NCBI RefSeq assembly: GCF_000172635.2 | Contig: NC_018632.1 | Span: forward strand, 248,001-312,000 | Origin: Alteromonas macleodii ATCC 27126 | GTDB taxonomy: Bacteria > Pseudomonadota > Gammaproteobacteria > Enterobacterales > Alteromonadaceae | Length of the DNA stretch: 64,000 nucleotides | Reading direction: 5' to 3' | In this document: piece after piece, positions 51,358-60,621 of the stretch | Layout of the letters: the number at the start of each line of letters is the position of its first letter | Numbering within the stretch: position 1 is the first letter of the stretch | Notes under the pieces: generated by a model | Told to the model about the DNA's origin: nothing | The model's database searches: none | What the model saw: the letters and a program-made list of their open reading frames with translations, nothing else | Made by a program: the position numbers and the translations under genes

Positions 51358-53372
51358 TTGAGAGTTTCAATGCAAATTCAATTGGGGAGATGTCTACTAT
51401 TCTTAGTTATGTTCAATGGGGAGATGGAGAAGGACGACATATCACATATTTTCCTGAGGACTTTGACTTCAAGTTTAAAAGTAGCTTTAAGGAAGTAACA
51501 TTCAACTTTATCGTCAGTGATTTCTACAATGAAAGCAGCAGTATTGAATTTAAATTAGATGATGACGCTTGGGTTTCTCACAATAAACCTGTAATGAATT
51601 TAACATTAAGTGATATGAACGTTGGTGTGCATACTCTTAGAGTCCGTGTTCCAGCAGATAAAAGTACTACAAATGAACTGACAATTAGTTTTGATATAGA
51701 TCCACCTATTTGGGCTTCTTATATCGGCTTTACTATATATTTATTTATATTGGCTGGGGTTTTGAGTTTGTGGAGAATAGGGGTTTTAGGCAGGCTATAT
51801 AACAAATTCAAAACTACTAAACTCTACAACCATCTTACCCGCTATGAAATAACCGATGGGCACTCTAAATTTGAAAAGATGCTTCGCAGCAAAGAGCGTT
51901 TCATTAACGAAATCACCCACGAACTTCGCACCCCAATTCAGCTCATCAATGGATCGTTAGAAGGCATATCCAAAACAGCTCATGCAGCGAGCAAAGAACT
52001 GATATGTGTTCAGGACAATATGAAAAGGGTCGAACAGTTGATTAATCAAATGAGTCAAGATGTCCCTAAAGCCTTGGCGGCAGCCGACTACTACAGATCC
52101 TACTCGTCAGATAACATAAAGTTTATCGTCCTATCGCTAGAGCCATTAGCCAAGCAGAAGCGGCAGAATTTAGAGTTACGTATTAAAGGGAAAAAAGAAA
52201 TTTCGCTCATTAACGACAGCTTAGAGAAAATCCTGGCAAATCTAATTCAAAATGCAATTAAGTTCACACCAGAACTTGGCACAATAAAAGTAGCCGCTAT
52301 ACAAGATAGTAAAGTGCTTAAAGTTATCGTTAGTGATGACGGAGAAGGAATTGATGAGCACTTTCACAAAAAAGTATTCGAGCGATTCACTAAAGGGAGC
52401 AGTGAGCATGAAGGTCATGGTGTTGGCTTAGCAATGGTGAAAACCTTAGTTGAACTGAACCAGGGCGACATTGCGTTAGAGAGTCAAAAAGGCATTGGAA
52501 CTAAAGTTACCGTAACGTTACCCATTGATGACATTGAGTATGTAAATTCGCATGCTGAAAAATTGTCACCCGCAAATGCCAAATCGAACAAGAAATCACT
52601 ATTAATAGTTGATGACAGCAGAGAGTTCCGCTCTTATCTATTTGATTTGTTTTCTAGCAAATATCGCTGTTTAGTTGCGCGAAATGGTGTGCAGGCGTTA
52701 GACGTTATGCAGCATTACCTTGTCGATCTAGTTATCACAGATCAAATGATGCACGAAATGGACGGGCTGAGTTTAATAAGAGAAATTCGCGGTAATGTAA
52801 GCTATGCCAGTATTCCCATATTGATGTTAACTGCGGAAACCGGAACTGAATTAGAAAAATCAGCGCTAGAAGAAAAAGTGGACTACTTTTTGGCAAAACC
52901 TGCATCAAAAGAGGAAATTACTCTTAGGGTTGAGCATTTATTGTCGGTCAGAGAGGCAAAAGAGCGCGAGGAAGAGGAAAGCGAAGAGCCTGCATTTAAA
53001 TTTGGATGCTTGAAAATCCCCGAGTTTGATAACGAAAAGGATATGGCGTTCTTTTTGAACTTTATCGCAGTATTGGAAAAGAACTACCACAATGAATCAT
53101 TCAATAGAGACCAAGCTGCCTCGCAGTTATTGATAAGTCCTAGAAGTTTGAACCGAAGAATGTCAGAGTTGTTTGAATACAACTTCAGCGAGTTTCTTTC
53201 ACGCTTCAGAATCGAAAAGTCTATTCCGTTACTGTTAGAGGGAAATAGCATTCTAGATACCTGCCTAGACGTTGGCTTCGGCACCGCAGCTTATTTTTCG
53301 ACGTCCTTTAAAAAGGTTATGAGCTTACCACCCAAAAAGTTTGTGGAGCAATACAATAAAACAGTAGCGTAA
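51339..53372 (+). pseudogene. Hybrid two-component regulator, kinase-receiver-AraC part (frameshifted)
   Basis: This frame opens at 51318; 51339 is only its first TTG and no ribosome site is seen, so independent translation is doubtful. In order it holds a Y_Y_Y domain, one membrane segment (about residues 125-147), a HisKA domain (EITHELRTPIQL), an ATPase (LANLIQNAIKFTP, DDGEGI, GHGVGLAMV), a receiver (LLIVDDSREF, VITDQMMHEMDG) and a C-terminal AraC double helix-turn-helix (ending GTAAYFSTSFKKVMSLPPKKF). This is the layout of hybrid sensors that bind a glycan fragment outside and activate genes inside. All catalytic motifs are intact, which points to recent breakage or an error in the base sequence. 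Confidence 0.75.
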
Positions 53373-53390
53373 AGGTAGTATCTAAAAGAA

Positions 53391-53714
53391 CTAAATATAC
53401 CTACGTCTCTCCGCCAAAAAGCCAATCAATAGAAATGATGCCACATAGCCTGCTCCTTGGTACTGCCAGGGCAAGTAGGCTAGGGTGTGTTTTAAAAAAG
53501 GTGCGCCGTACAAGGTTAGAGCGCCATAGCCAAAGGCACACAGCACTACAAACAAACTAACGCGAATGGTGAAATGGTAAGGTGCCAGTATGCGTTTTAC
53601 ATGGCCGTTAATCAGGTCGCCGTACACCACTAAAATAGTGGCCATAAGCATAATGCTCATTTCGGTGTAATAGGGGCTTAGGGCGCGAGAAAGGGCACTG
53701 AAAAGTTCACTCAT
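53391..53714 (-). CDS. Small membrane protein, DUF3392-like
   Basis: This 107-aa protein has three predicted membrane segments (about 18-35, 50-70 and 84-102) with short charged loops and a basic C-terminal end (ERRRYI). Length and pattern match DUF3392, a family of small inner-membrane proteins of unknown function in gammaproteobacteria; I rely on recall for this. It is convergent with the hybrid regulator and is separated from the downstream sugar locus by 64 bp. Confidence 0.65.
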   Translation of the reverse strand: MSELFSALSRALSPYYTEMSIMLMATILVVYGDLINGHVKRILAPYHFTIRVSLFVVLCAFGYGALTLYGAPFLKHTLAYLPWQYQGAGYVASFLLIGFLAERRRYI

Positions 53715-53778
53715 AAAATTACTACTATTATGACGTTTTTACTGTGTGCCCATTATAACCACGGTAAGGTCAAAAGCG

Positions 53779-54717
53779 TTAGCTAACGCCTTTATTAAGT
53801 GCGCTTACTGCTTTAAAGCCTTGCTCAATAGTGGCAATGCGGTCGGTGGTCTGATCGCGCTCTACAAATTTATGTTCAATACCGGCTAACTTGCCGTGCG
53901 CGAATATCTCTTTAAAGTTAATGGTGCCTGTGCCCACATCAGCAAAACTGCCGTCTTCAGCCAAATCTTTTACATGCCAAAGTTTAAAGCGGCCTGGGTA
54001 CTGCTTAAAGTAATCAACGGGGTTTTTACCTGCTTTTACCGTCCAGTATAAATCCAGTTCCATGGCAACAAGGTCTGGGTCGGTCTGAGTTATAAGCACG
54101 TCTAATGGTGTCTTACCGTCGCGTACTTCAAATTCAAAATCGTGGTTGTGGTAGGCAAGAGTAATACCTTCCTTCTTACACGCTTCACCAATGGTATTTA
54201 GCTTATCGGCAAGGGCTTGGTATGGCGCAATGCCCGTACCACGTTGGGCTTCGCTAAGCCAAGGAACTACCAAGTACTTGTGACCAACGGTTTGTGCGTC
54301 ATCTAAAATTTGTGACAGGTTAGTATCGAACGCGTCTAACTGAATATGAGCCGAAGGCGCAGTTAGGCCATTGTCATCAAGCAGTTGCTTAATTTTTTTT
54401 GCGCTGTGGTCAAAGTAGCCTGCAAATTCCATTTCCGAATAACCAACATCAGCGACCAGTTTAAGCGTAGCCGGCACACTTACTTTCATAATATCTCTAA
54501 GCGTGTAAAGCTGCAGACCAACAGCACTTTTGTGCATGCCCTTCATCATAGCTCCTTTATCACTACCATGCCCGTGCGCCAAAACAGCAGGAGCGCTCAT
54601 AGCCGCCAGTAAACCAGATGAATATTTAATGAACTGTCGTCTTGAAACGCCAGAGCCAATATTACTGGCCGCGTCTAAAATTGCTGTCTTACTTAAGTTT
54701 GTTTTACTTAAATTCAC
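53779..54717 (-). CDS. Tat-exported sugar isomerase/epimerase-like TIM-barrel protein
   Basis: Reading from GTG at 54717 gives 312 aa. An AGGAG ribosome site lies 6 bp upstream, whereas the track start at 54771 adds 18 residues and overlaps the LacI gene boundary. A twin-arginine signal (SRRQFIK, then a hydrophobic stretch ending APAVLAHG) directs export. The TIM barrel has xylose-isomerase-like metal ligands: AYHNHDFEF, VAMELDLYW, LWHVKDL and HKFVERDQ. The neighbouring LacI gene and the divergent sugar locus suggest action on an oxidised or unusual glycoside in the periplasm. The reaction is not known from sequence. Confidence 0.8.
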   Translation of the reverse strand: MNLSKTNLSKTAILDAASNIGSGVSRRQFIKYSSGLLAAMSAPAVLAHGHGSDKGAMMKGMHKSAVGLQLYTLRDIMKVSVPATLKLVADVGYSEMEFAGYFDHSAKKIKQLLDDNGLTAPSAHIQLDAFDTNLSQILDDAQTVGHKYLVVPWLSEAQRGTGIAPYQALADKLNTIGEACKKEGITLAYHNHDFEFEVRDGKTPLDVLITQTDPDLVAMELDLYWTVKAGKNPVDYFKQYPGRFKLWHVKDLAEDGSFADVGTGTINFKEIFAHGKLAGIEHKFVERDQTTDRIATIEQGFKAVSALNKGVS

Positions 54718-54723
54718 TGCTTG

Positions 54724-54728
54724 CTCCT
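54724..54728 (-). promoter_or_regulatory. Ribosome binding site deciding a GTG start
   Basis: AGGAG on the minus strand is 6 bases before the GTG at 54717. No comparable site precedes the upstream Met codons of the same frame. Confidence 0.65.
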
Positions 54729-54771
54729 TTTTTGTAGTGGTACATTGGTGATGACGCATTGCTATCATCAA

Positions 54772-55776
54772 TTAACCCAAAGCTTTGCCCGTGCTCTCAC
54801 GCACAATAAGTTCAAACGGCATAATAACTTTGGGGGCCTTGCGAATTTTTCCGTTAAGAAGGTCCACCAGTAGCGTAACCGCCGTTCTACCAAATTCTTC
54901 TGCGGGTTGGGCAATAGTGGTTAGCGGTGGATCGACAAATGCTGAAAACGCAATGTCATCGAAACCTGCCACCGATATGTCATTGGGAACATGTAGGTTG
55001 GCTTGCTTGAAGGCTTGCATGGCACCAATAGCCGTTTCGTCGTTCTCACAAAATACGGCGGTGGGTCTACTTTCAAGGTGACTAATGGTTTCCCCTGCGT
55101 TGTATCCGGCCTGTAATGTAAAATCCCCCGGGAACAACAAGCTCTCATCAAAGGCAATATTGGCTTGCGCTAATGCGTCTTTATATCCAACCAAGCGTTC
55201 TTGGGTAAGCGGACTTGAATTAGGTCCTTTGATCATGGCTATACGGGTATGGCCTAATGAAATTAAGTGCTCGGTCATTGCTTTGGCTGCAGCACGGTTG
55301 TCTAACGACACAACAGGATATTGACCATCGTCAATCACCTCACAGGCATTCACCATGGGAAGCAGGCCATTGTCGTTGATCATCGTGGCATCAAATGGGT
55401 TGTGCGCACGTAACTGTATAAGCCCATCAGCCTGAGAAGTACTTACCATCTTGGCGTAATGGCTTTCTATTTCACTATTACCAAGCGTATTGGCAAGTAA
55501 AATGGAATAGCCCAGTTCGGCTGCCGCTTCCTGCATACCGCTAATAACACGGGCAAAAAATACGTTTGCTACCGTAGGCACCAGTACCACTAAATTGTGC
55601 GTTTTTCCCGAACGAAACTTAACTGCCATTAAGTTAGGTTTATATCCAACTGCCTGAACAGCGGCCATCACCTTATTGCGCGTTTTAGGAGAAACACGCT
55701 CAGGTTGTTGCAATGTTCTTGATACGGTAGCGACCGACACGCCGGCACTATCTGCTACATCTCTAATATTTGCCAT
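54772..55776 (-). CDS. LacI-family regulator of the 3-keto-glycoside-type locus
   Basis: This 334-aa protein has the N-terminal LacI helix-turn-helix (IRDVADSAGVSVATVSRTLQ, residues 3-22) and a sugar-binding C-terminal domain (VAGFDDIAFSAFVDPPLTTIAQP). It is divergent from the Gfo/Idh operon. Palindromic sites at 55881-55896 and 56084-56105 share the ATGTAAC half-site and stand between the two genes, so repression of both directions is likely. Its coding end lies 54 bp upstream of the GTG start of the Tat epimerase, and the two may be one transcript. Confidence 0.9.
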   Translation of the reverse strand: MANIRDVADSAGVSVATVSRTLQQPERVSPKTRNKVMAAVQAVGYKPNLMAVKFRSGKTHNLVVLVPTVANVFFARVISGMQEAAAELGYSILLANTLGNSEIESHYAKMVSTSQADGLIQLRAHNPFDATMINDNGLLPMVNACEVIDDGQYPVVSLDNRAAAKAMTEHLISLGHTRIAMIKGPNSSPLTQERLVGYKDALAQANIAFDESLLFPGDFTLQAGYNAGETISHLESRPTAVFCENDETAIGAMQAFKQANLHVPNDISVAGFDDIAFSAFVDPPLTTIAQPAEEFGRTAVTLLVDLLNGKIRKAPKVIMPFELIVRESTGKALG

Positions 55777-55880
55777 TTACGTTATTGTTGTTTGTTAATT
55801 CACTCGCGCATTGTAAACCTAACCCAGTAGAGGTGTGGTCTATACGATGGTAGCGAATTCAAAATTTACGTGAAATTAAT

Positions 55881-55896
55881 ATGTAACCGTTTTCAT
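55881..55896. promoter_or_regulatory. LacI-type operator, imperfect copy
   Basis: ATGTAACCGTTTTCAT keeps one perfect ATGTAAC half and a TTTTCAT half that is one or two bases from symmetry. It is near the LacI gene (105 bp from its start), fitting autoregulation. Confidence 0.65.
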
Positions 55897-56083
55897 TTTA
55901 AGCAAAAGAATACGCACTTTCATTAAAACGTCAAAGGTTATTTGTAGGATTTATGTAAATTTGAGCTAGTGTTATGTTCAAATTTGGTGCAGGAATAGGC
56001 GGTTAAAGGTAGTAAAGCCCCAGTATTACCTCGCCATTTGTAAACTTTAGATTAACAAAATGCTGTTTTTTGTATTGACCATT

Positions 56084-56105
56084 AAAATGTAACGGGTTAC
56101 ATTTT
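56084..56105. promoter_or_regulatory. LacI-type operator, perfect palindrome
   Basis: The 10-bp arm AAAATGTAAC (56084-56093) and its exact inverse (56096-56105) flank a GG centre. It lies 47 bp before the Gfo/Idh gene, overlapping the likely promoter. Confidence 0.8.
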
Positions 56106-56152
56106 GTGGCATTAGTAACACCAATAGTGCGTTTGCACACAGAGGAATTTCA

Positions 56153-57307
56153 ATGCAACCAATTCGAATGGGAATGATCGGAGGCGGGGAAGGCGCGTTT
56201 ATCGGTGCCGTGCATCGTCATGCCGCAGGGTTAGATGGGAACTACCAGTTGGTGTGTGGCGCATTTAGCCGTAACGAAGAAAATAATACGCGTACTGCTG
56301 CTGCATTGAACGTATCAACATCGCGTACATACGATAGCTGGCAGTCAATGTTAGAAGAAGAAGCCAAATTACCTGAGCAGCAGCGCATGCAGGTTGTGGT
56401 TATCGTAACGCCTAATCATCTTCACGTACCTATTTCACTTGCCGCAATTAAGGCGGGCTTTCATGTTTTCTGTGAAAAACCAGCAGGCGTTAGCTTTGCA
56501 GAAGTAAAAGAGCTTCAAGATGTTATTCACGCCAGTGAATCGCTATACGGCTTGGCTCATACCTACCTTGGTTATCCTATGGTTTGGCAAGCACGTCATC
56601 TCGTTGAAAGCGGTAAGCTGGGCAAAATTCGAAAAGTGTATGTTGAGTATCCGCAGGGCTGGTTGTCTGGCGAAGAAGAAACGCACAATAAGCAAGCGCA
56701 GTGGCGTACCGATCCAGCAATTTCTGGCGCAACGGGCGCAATGGGCGACATCGGCACTCATGCCTTTGGACTTGTTGAGTTTGTATTAAACGACAGTGTT
56801 ACCTCGCTTTGTGGCGAGTTAGATACGCATGTTGAAGGACGCCGATTAGATGACGACGGCGCCGCGCTTATTAAAACTAAGAAGGGTGCTTCAGGCGTGT
56901 TGATTGCTTCACAGGTTTGTGCTGGTGAAGAAAACGCGTTGAAGATCCGCGTCTACGGTGACAAGGGCGGTTTAGAGTGGCGTCAAATGGAGCCAAACTC
57001 CGTTATCTATCGCCCTGTTGATGCCCCTTATCAAGTGTTTAGAGCCGGCCAAGGTCAAGTTGGGTTATGTGATGCTGCATCTGCACGTTGCCGTGTTCCA
57101 GCTGGCCACCCAGAGGGTTACTTAGAAGCAATGGCAAACTTGTATACCGATTTTGCTAAAGCGGTACGCGCGAATCAAAAAGGCAAAGCTGATGGCGTTC
57201 CAGGAATAAATTCAGGCATACGCGGAATGGTATTTATAGATGCCATGCTTGCCAGTACTGACAGCGACACCAAATGGGAGTCGGTCAGTCAGGAAGGAAC
57301 GCAGTAA
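56153..57307 (+). CDS. Gfo/Idh/MocA-family oxidoreductase
   Basis: This 384-aa protein has an N-terminal Rossmann fold ([19 protein letters not shown]) for NAD(P), the catalytic-region Lys in FCEKPAG, and the conserved D-x3-H in [13 protein letters not shown]. Family members oxidise or reduce sugar hydroxyl groups, often C3 of glucosides. It has no signal peptide, so it acts in the cytoplasm. It is the first gene of an operon of sugar-modifying enzymes. Here it could reduce 3-keto sugars or interconvert them; the direction and substrate cannot be told from sequence. Confidence 0.88.
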   Translation: MQPIRMGMIGGGEGAFIGAVHRHAAGLDGNYQLVCGAFSRNEENNTRTAAALNVSTSRTYDSWQSMLEEEAKLPEQQRMQVVVIVTPNHLHVPISLAAIKAGFHVFCEKPAGVSFAEVKELQDVIHASESLYGLAHTYLGYPMVWQARHLVESGKLGKIRKVYVEYPQGWLSGEEETHNKQAQWRTDPAISGATGAMGDIGTHAFGLVEFVLNDSVTSLCGELDTHVEGRRLDDDGAALIKTKKGASGVLIASQVCAGEENALKIRVYGDKGGLEWRQMEPNSVIYRPVDAPYQVFRAGQGQVGLCDAASARCRVPAGHPEGYLEAMANLYTDFAKAVRANQKGKADGVPGINSGIRGMVFIDAMLASTDSDTKWESVSQEGTQ

Positions 57308-57343
57308 TGCAATTAAAACATACAATGAAAAAGGTGAGCGCTT

Positions 57344-58411
57344 ATGGCTACTAATCAACAACCTATAAAAGGGCCGGCTATCTTCCTTGCTCAGTTCATG
57401 GGAAAAGAAGCGCCGTTCGATACGCTCGAAAATATGGCGAAGTGGGCAGCGTCGCTTGGTTACAAGGGAATACAGGTACCTACTGATCCTAGTCTGTTCG
57501 ATTTAGAAAAAGCAGCCGAGAGCCAAGAGTACTGCGACAACATTGCTAAAATTTGTAAAGACGCAGGGGTAGAAATCACTGAGCTTTCGACGCACTTACA
57601 AGGTCAGCTAGTGGCGGTTCACCCCGCTTACGATGAGTTATTCGATAACTTTGCGCCGGCACGCTTACACGGCAAGCCACAAGAGCGAACCGAATGGGCA
57701 ATTAATCAGCTCAAATGTGCGGCTATTGCCAGTAAGCGCTTGGGATTGAAAGCTCACGCTACCTTTTCTGGTGCACTAATGTGGCACTTGGTTTACCCGT
57801 GGCCTCAGCGTCCTGCTGGCTTGGTTGAGCAAGGCTTTGCTGAATTAGCCAAGCGTTGGAAACCCATTCTCGATGCATTCGACGATGCGGGTGTTGACGT
57901 ATGCTACGAAATTCATCCCGGGGAAGACTTGCACGATGGGGCTTCGTTCGAACAGTTTTTAAAAGCTGTAGATAACCACCCACGAGCAAATATTCTTTTC
58001 GATCCAAGTCACTTTGTTTTACAGCAGCTTGACTACCTTGACTTTATTGACCGCTACCACAGCCGGATCAAAATGTTTCACGTCAAAGATGCCGAGTTCA
58101 ATCCGAACGGTAGAAACGGTGTGTACGGCGGCTATCAAGACTGGCAAGACCGCGCGGGACGTTTTCGTTCCCTTGGCGACGGCCAAGTCGACTTCAAAGG
58201 TATTTTCAGCAAGCTTACCCAGTATGGCTTCACAGGTTGGGCGGTACTAGAGTGGGAATGCTGCTTAAAAGACAGTGCGCAAGGCGCGGCAGAAGGCGCA
58301 CCGTTTATCGCTTCACACATTATCGAGCCAAGCAAATATGCGTTTGACGACTTTGCTGGTGGAGACGTTAGCGAAGCGAAGAATAATCGTATTTTAGGCC
58401 TTGAGCGCTAA
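57344..58411 (+). CDS. Sugar phosphate isomerase/epimerase-like TIM-barrel protein (cytoplasmic)
   Basis: This 355-aa protein has a xylose-isomerase-like TIM barrel with the expected metal ligands: CYEIHPGEDLHDG (Glu), FDPSHFVLQ (Asp and His), MFHVKDAEF (His) and VLEWECCLKD (Glu). It lacks a signal peptide, in contrast to the two Tat-exported relatives at 53779 and 59648. It follows the Gfo/Idh gene by 36 bp. Proteins of this kind sit beside Gfo/Idh genes in many loci for inositol and keto-glycoside breakdown. Confidence 0.85.
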   Translation: MATNQQPIKGPAIFLAQFMGKEAPFDTLENMAKWAASLGYKGIQVPTDPSLFDLEKAAESQEYCDNIAKICKDAGVEITELSTHLQGQLVAVHPAYDELFDNFAPARLHGKPQERTEWAINQLKCAAIASKRLGLKAHATFSGALMWHLVYPWPQRPAGLVEQGFAELAKRWKPILDAFDDAGVDVCYEIHPGEDLHDGASFEQFLKAVDNHPRANILFDPSHFVLQQLDYLDFIDRYHSRIKMFHVKDAEFNPNGRNGVYGGYQDWQDRAGRFRSLGDGQVDFKGIFSKLTQYGFTGWAVLEWECCLKDSAQGAAEGAPFIASHIIEPSKYAFDDFAGGDVSEAKNNRILGLER

Positions 58412-58437
58412 GCGCCATCAATAGGATAACAATAACT

Positions 58438-59655
58438 ATGATAACCCTACGCCTTAGTTTGATGATGTTCCTCCAGTTCTTCATTTGGGGAGGCTGGTTT
58501 GTAACATTAGGCACGTATCTATCAAATACCCTGTCTGCCAACGGTGGACAAATCGGCATGGCTTTCTCAACCCAAAGTTGGGGCGCCATCATTGCCCCCT
58601 TTATTGTGGGCCTTATTGCTGACCGGTTCTTTAATGCAGAAAAGATCCTCGGCTTACTACATATTGTTGGCGCCGTGCTTATGTACTGTATGTACCAAGC
58701 GAATGATTTTGCCAGCTTTTACCCTTATGTGTTGGCATACATGATTGCATACATGCCTACGCTTGCATTGGTTAACTCAGTGTCATTCGGACAAATGGTC
58801 GACCCGTCAAAAGAGTTCGGAAAAGTTCGTGTGTGGGGCACTATCGGCTGGATTGTGGCTGGCCTTATGATTAGCTATGTCTTCTCATGGGATTCTGCAC
58901 AGTCTATTGCCGATGGTATGCTCAAAAACACGTTCTTATTGTGCAGCGTTGCCTCGCTAATGTTGGGCATATTCAGTTTTACACTGCCAAACACGCCACC
59001 TCAATCTAGCGGTAAAGCGGTAACTATTCGCGACATTCTTGGCTTGGACGCGTTGGCACTGTTAAAAGACAAAAACTTCTTTGTATTCTTTCTTTCATCT
59101 GTACTTATTTGTATTCCGCTGGCGTTTTACTACCAGAATGCAAACCCTTTCCTTACTGAAATAGGCGTTGAAAATGCAACGGGCAAAATGACACTAGGTC
59201 AAGTTTCCGAAGTGTTGTTCATGTTGGCTCTGCCAGTATTTTTGAACCGTTTCGGCATTAAAGCCACGTTAGTGATAGGTATGGCGGCGTGGGTAGTACG
59301 TTATGCACTGTTCGCATTCGGAAACGCTGACGAAGGCTTGTTCATGCTTATTGTTGGTATTGCACTGCACGGTATTTGTTACGACTTCTTCTTTGTATCA
59401 GGGCAAATCTATACCAATGCAAAGGCGGGAGAAAACGTAAAAAGTGCAGCGCAGGGGCTAATTACCTTAGCGACATATGGCGTAGGTATGCTGGTGGGCT
59501 TTGCAGTGGCAGGCGCAATTACCGACACCTACACGATGGAAACCGGTGCGCACAGTTGGCAGCAAGTCTGGTTATTCCCAGCAGGGTTTGCCGCTGTTGT
59601 GTTAGTGCTATTCGCCACTCTGTTCAGAAAGGAAAAGGTGAACGCAGATGCATAA
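58438..59655 (+). CDS. MFS nucleoside/sugar H+ symporter (NupG-like)
   Basis: This 405-aa protein has 12 membrane segments and matches the nucleoside:H+ symporter type (MMFLQFFIWGGWFVTLGTYL at the start; GIALHGICYDFFFVSGQIY near segment 10). In sugar-oxidation loci such permeases are linked to uptake of glycosides or keto sugars rather than nucleosides. It overlaps the next gene by 8 bp. Its place between the enzymes suggests it carries the periplasmic product inwards. Confidence 0.85.
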   Translation: MITLRLSLMMFLQFFIWGGWFVTLGTYLSNTLSANGGQIGMAFSTQSWGAIIAPFIVGLIADRFFNAEKILGLLHIVGAVLMYCMYQANDFASFYPYVLAYMIAYMPTLALVNSVSFGQMVDPSKEFGKVRVWGTIGWIVAGLMISYVFSWDSAQSIADGMLKNTFLLCSVASLMLGIFSFTLPNTPPQSSGKAVTIRDILGLDALALLKDKNFFVFFLSSVLICIPLAFYYQNANPFLTEIGVENATGKMTLGQVSEVLFMLALPVFLNRFGIKATLVIGMAAWVVRYALFAFGNADEGLFMLIVGIALHGICYDFFFVSGQIYTNAKAGENVKSAAQGLITLATYGVGMLVGFAVAGAITDTYTMETGAHSWQQVWLFPAGFAAVVLVLFATLFRKEKVNADA

Positions 59656-60577
59656 CATTACCCGCAGAAAATTACTTCAAAGTATGGCTATGACAGGGGC
59701 AGGCATTGCCGGAACAGGGTTAGCAGCAGCTGGTTTAGCCACTGCGATGCCTGCTGTAGCGAGTACAAACGGCACGAAAGGTAGCAACACCATGAATACG
59801 CCGCTTAAAGGAAATGTAAATCATTCGGTAAGCCGATGGACTTACGGCGATTTAAGCATTGAAGAGTTGTGCCAAACCGTTAAGCAATTAGGATTTGGAG
59901 CCATTGACTTGGTAGGCCCTGAAGATTGGCCTGTGCTAAAGCAGTACGGCATCGACTCTTCTATGTGTAACGGCGCCGAGATAAGTCTTGAAGACGGCTT
60001 CATTCACAGTGAGCTCCACGACGAACTAGAAGCGCGTTATATAAAGCACATCGATTTGGTCGCTGATGCAGGTTATACAAACCTTATCTGCTTTAGCGGC
60101 AATGCCCGAGGCATGTCACGAGAAGATGGACTGGAAAATGCGGTTAAAGGGTTAAAACGCATTTTACCTCATGCTGAAAAACGCAACGTAGTGATTTTCA
60201 TGGAGCTGTTTAACAGCAAAGTCGACCACCCTGATTACATGGCCGACAATTCTGCATGGGCGATAGAACTTTGCAAACGCCTAGGTTCTAAGCACTTCTC
60301 ACTGCTTTACGATATCTACCACATGCAAATTAATGAGGGAGATATCATCCGAACTATTCGAGATAACTATCAGTACTTTGGCCATTACCATACGGCCGGC
60401 GTACCTGGGCGTCACGAAATAGATGCTTCACAAGAACTCAATTACGAAGCAATTGCTAAAGCCATTGTCGAGACCGGATTTAAAGGCTACTTAGCACAAG
60501 AGTTTATACCCACACCGAAAACCAAAGCCAACAGAATAGCGTCGCTACAACAAGCGATCCATATCTGTGATGTGTAA
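59648..60577 (+). CDS. Tat-exported hydroxypyruvate-isomerase-like TIM-barrel protein
   Basis: This 309-aa protein starts inside the end of the permease gene (8-bp overlap). A twin-arginine signal (TRRKLLQSM, then an Ala/Gly-rich hydrophobic stretch to PAVAST) is clear. The barrel has metal-ligand motifs VIFMELFNSK, LLYDIYHMQ, GHYHTAGVPGRHE and AQEFIP as in hydroxypyruvate isomerase (Hyi). True Hyi is cytoplasmic, so an exported relative beside a periplasmic dehydrogenase probably acts on a keto sugar. That is inference. Confidence 0.83.
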   Translation: MHNITRRKLLQSMAMTGAGIAGTGLAAAGLATAMPAVASTNGTKGSNTMNTPLKGNVNHSVSRWTYGDLSIEELCQTVKQLGFGAIDLVGPEDWPVLKQYGIDSSMCNGAEISLEDGFIHSELHDELEARYIKHIDLVADAGYTNLICFSGNARGMSREDGLENAVKGLKRILPHAEKRNVVIFMELFNSKVDHPDYMADNSAWAIELCKRLGSKHFSLLYDIYHMQINEGDIIRTIRDNYQYFGHYHTAGVPGRHEIDASQELNYEAIAKAIVETGFKGYLAQEFIPTPKTKANRIASLQQAIHICDV

Positions 60578-60621
60578 CGTGCGAACAGGCACAGCGACGA
60601 ATTAAGTTTTAAGGACGTGTT

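Larger units (their letters stand above)
55777..56152. promoter_or_regulatory. Divergent control region of the sugar-oxidation locus
   Basis: This 376-bp AT-rich stretch holds no gene. It contains the two ATGTAAC-type operators described separately. The GAGGA ribosome site of the Gfo/Idh gene lies at its right end. Confidence 0.7.
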
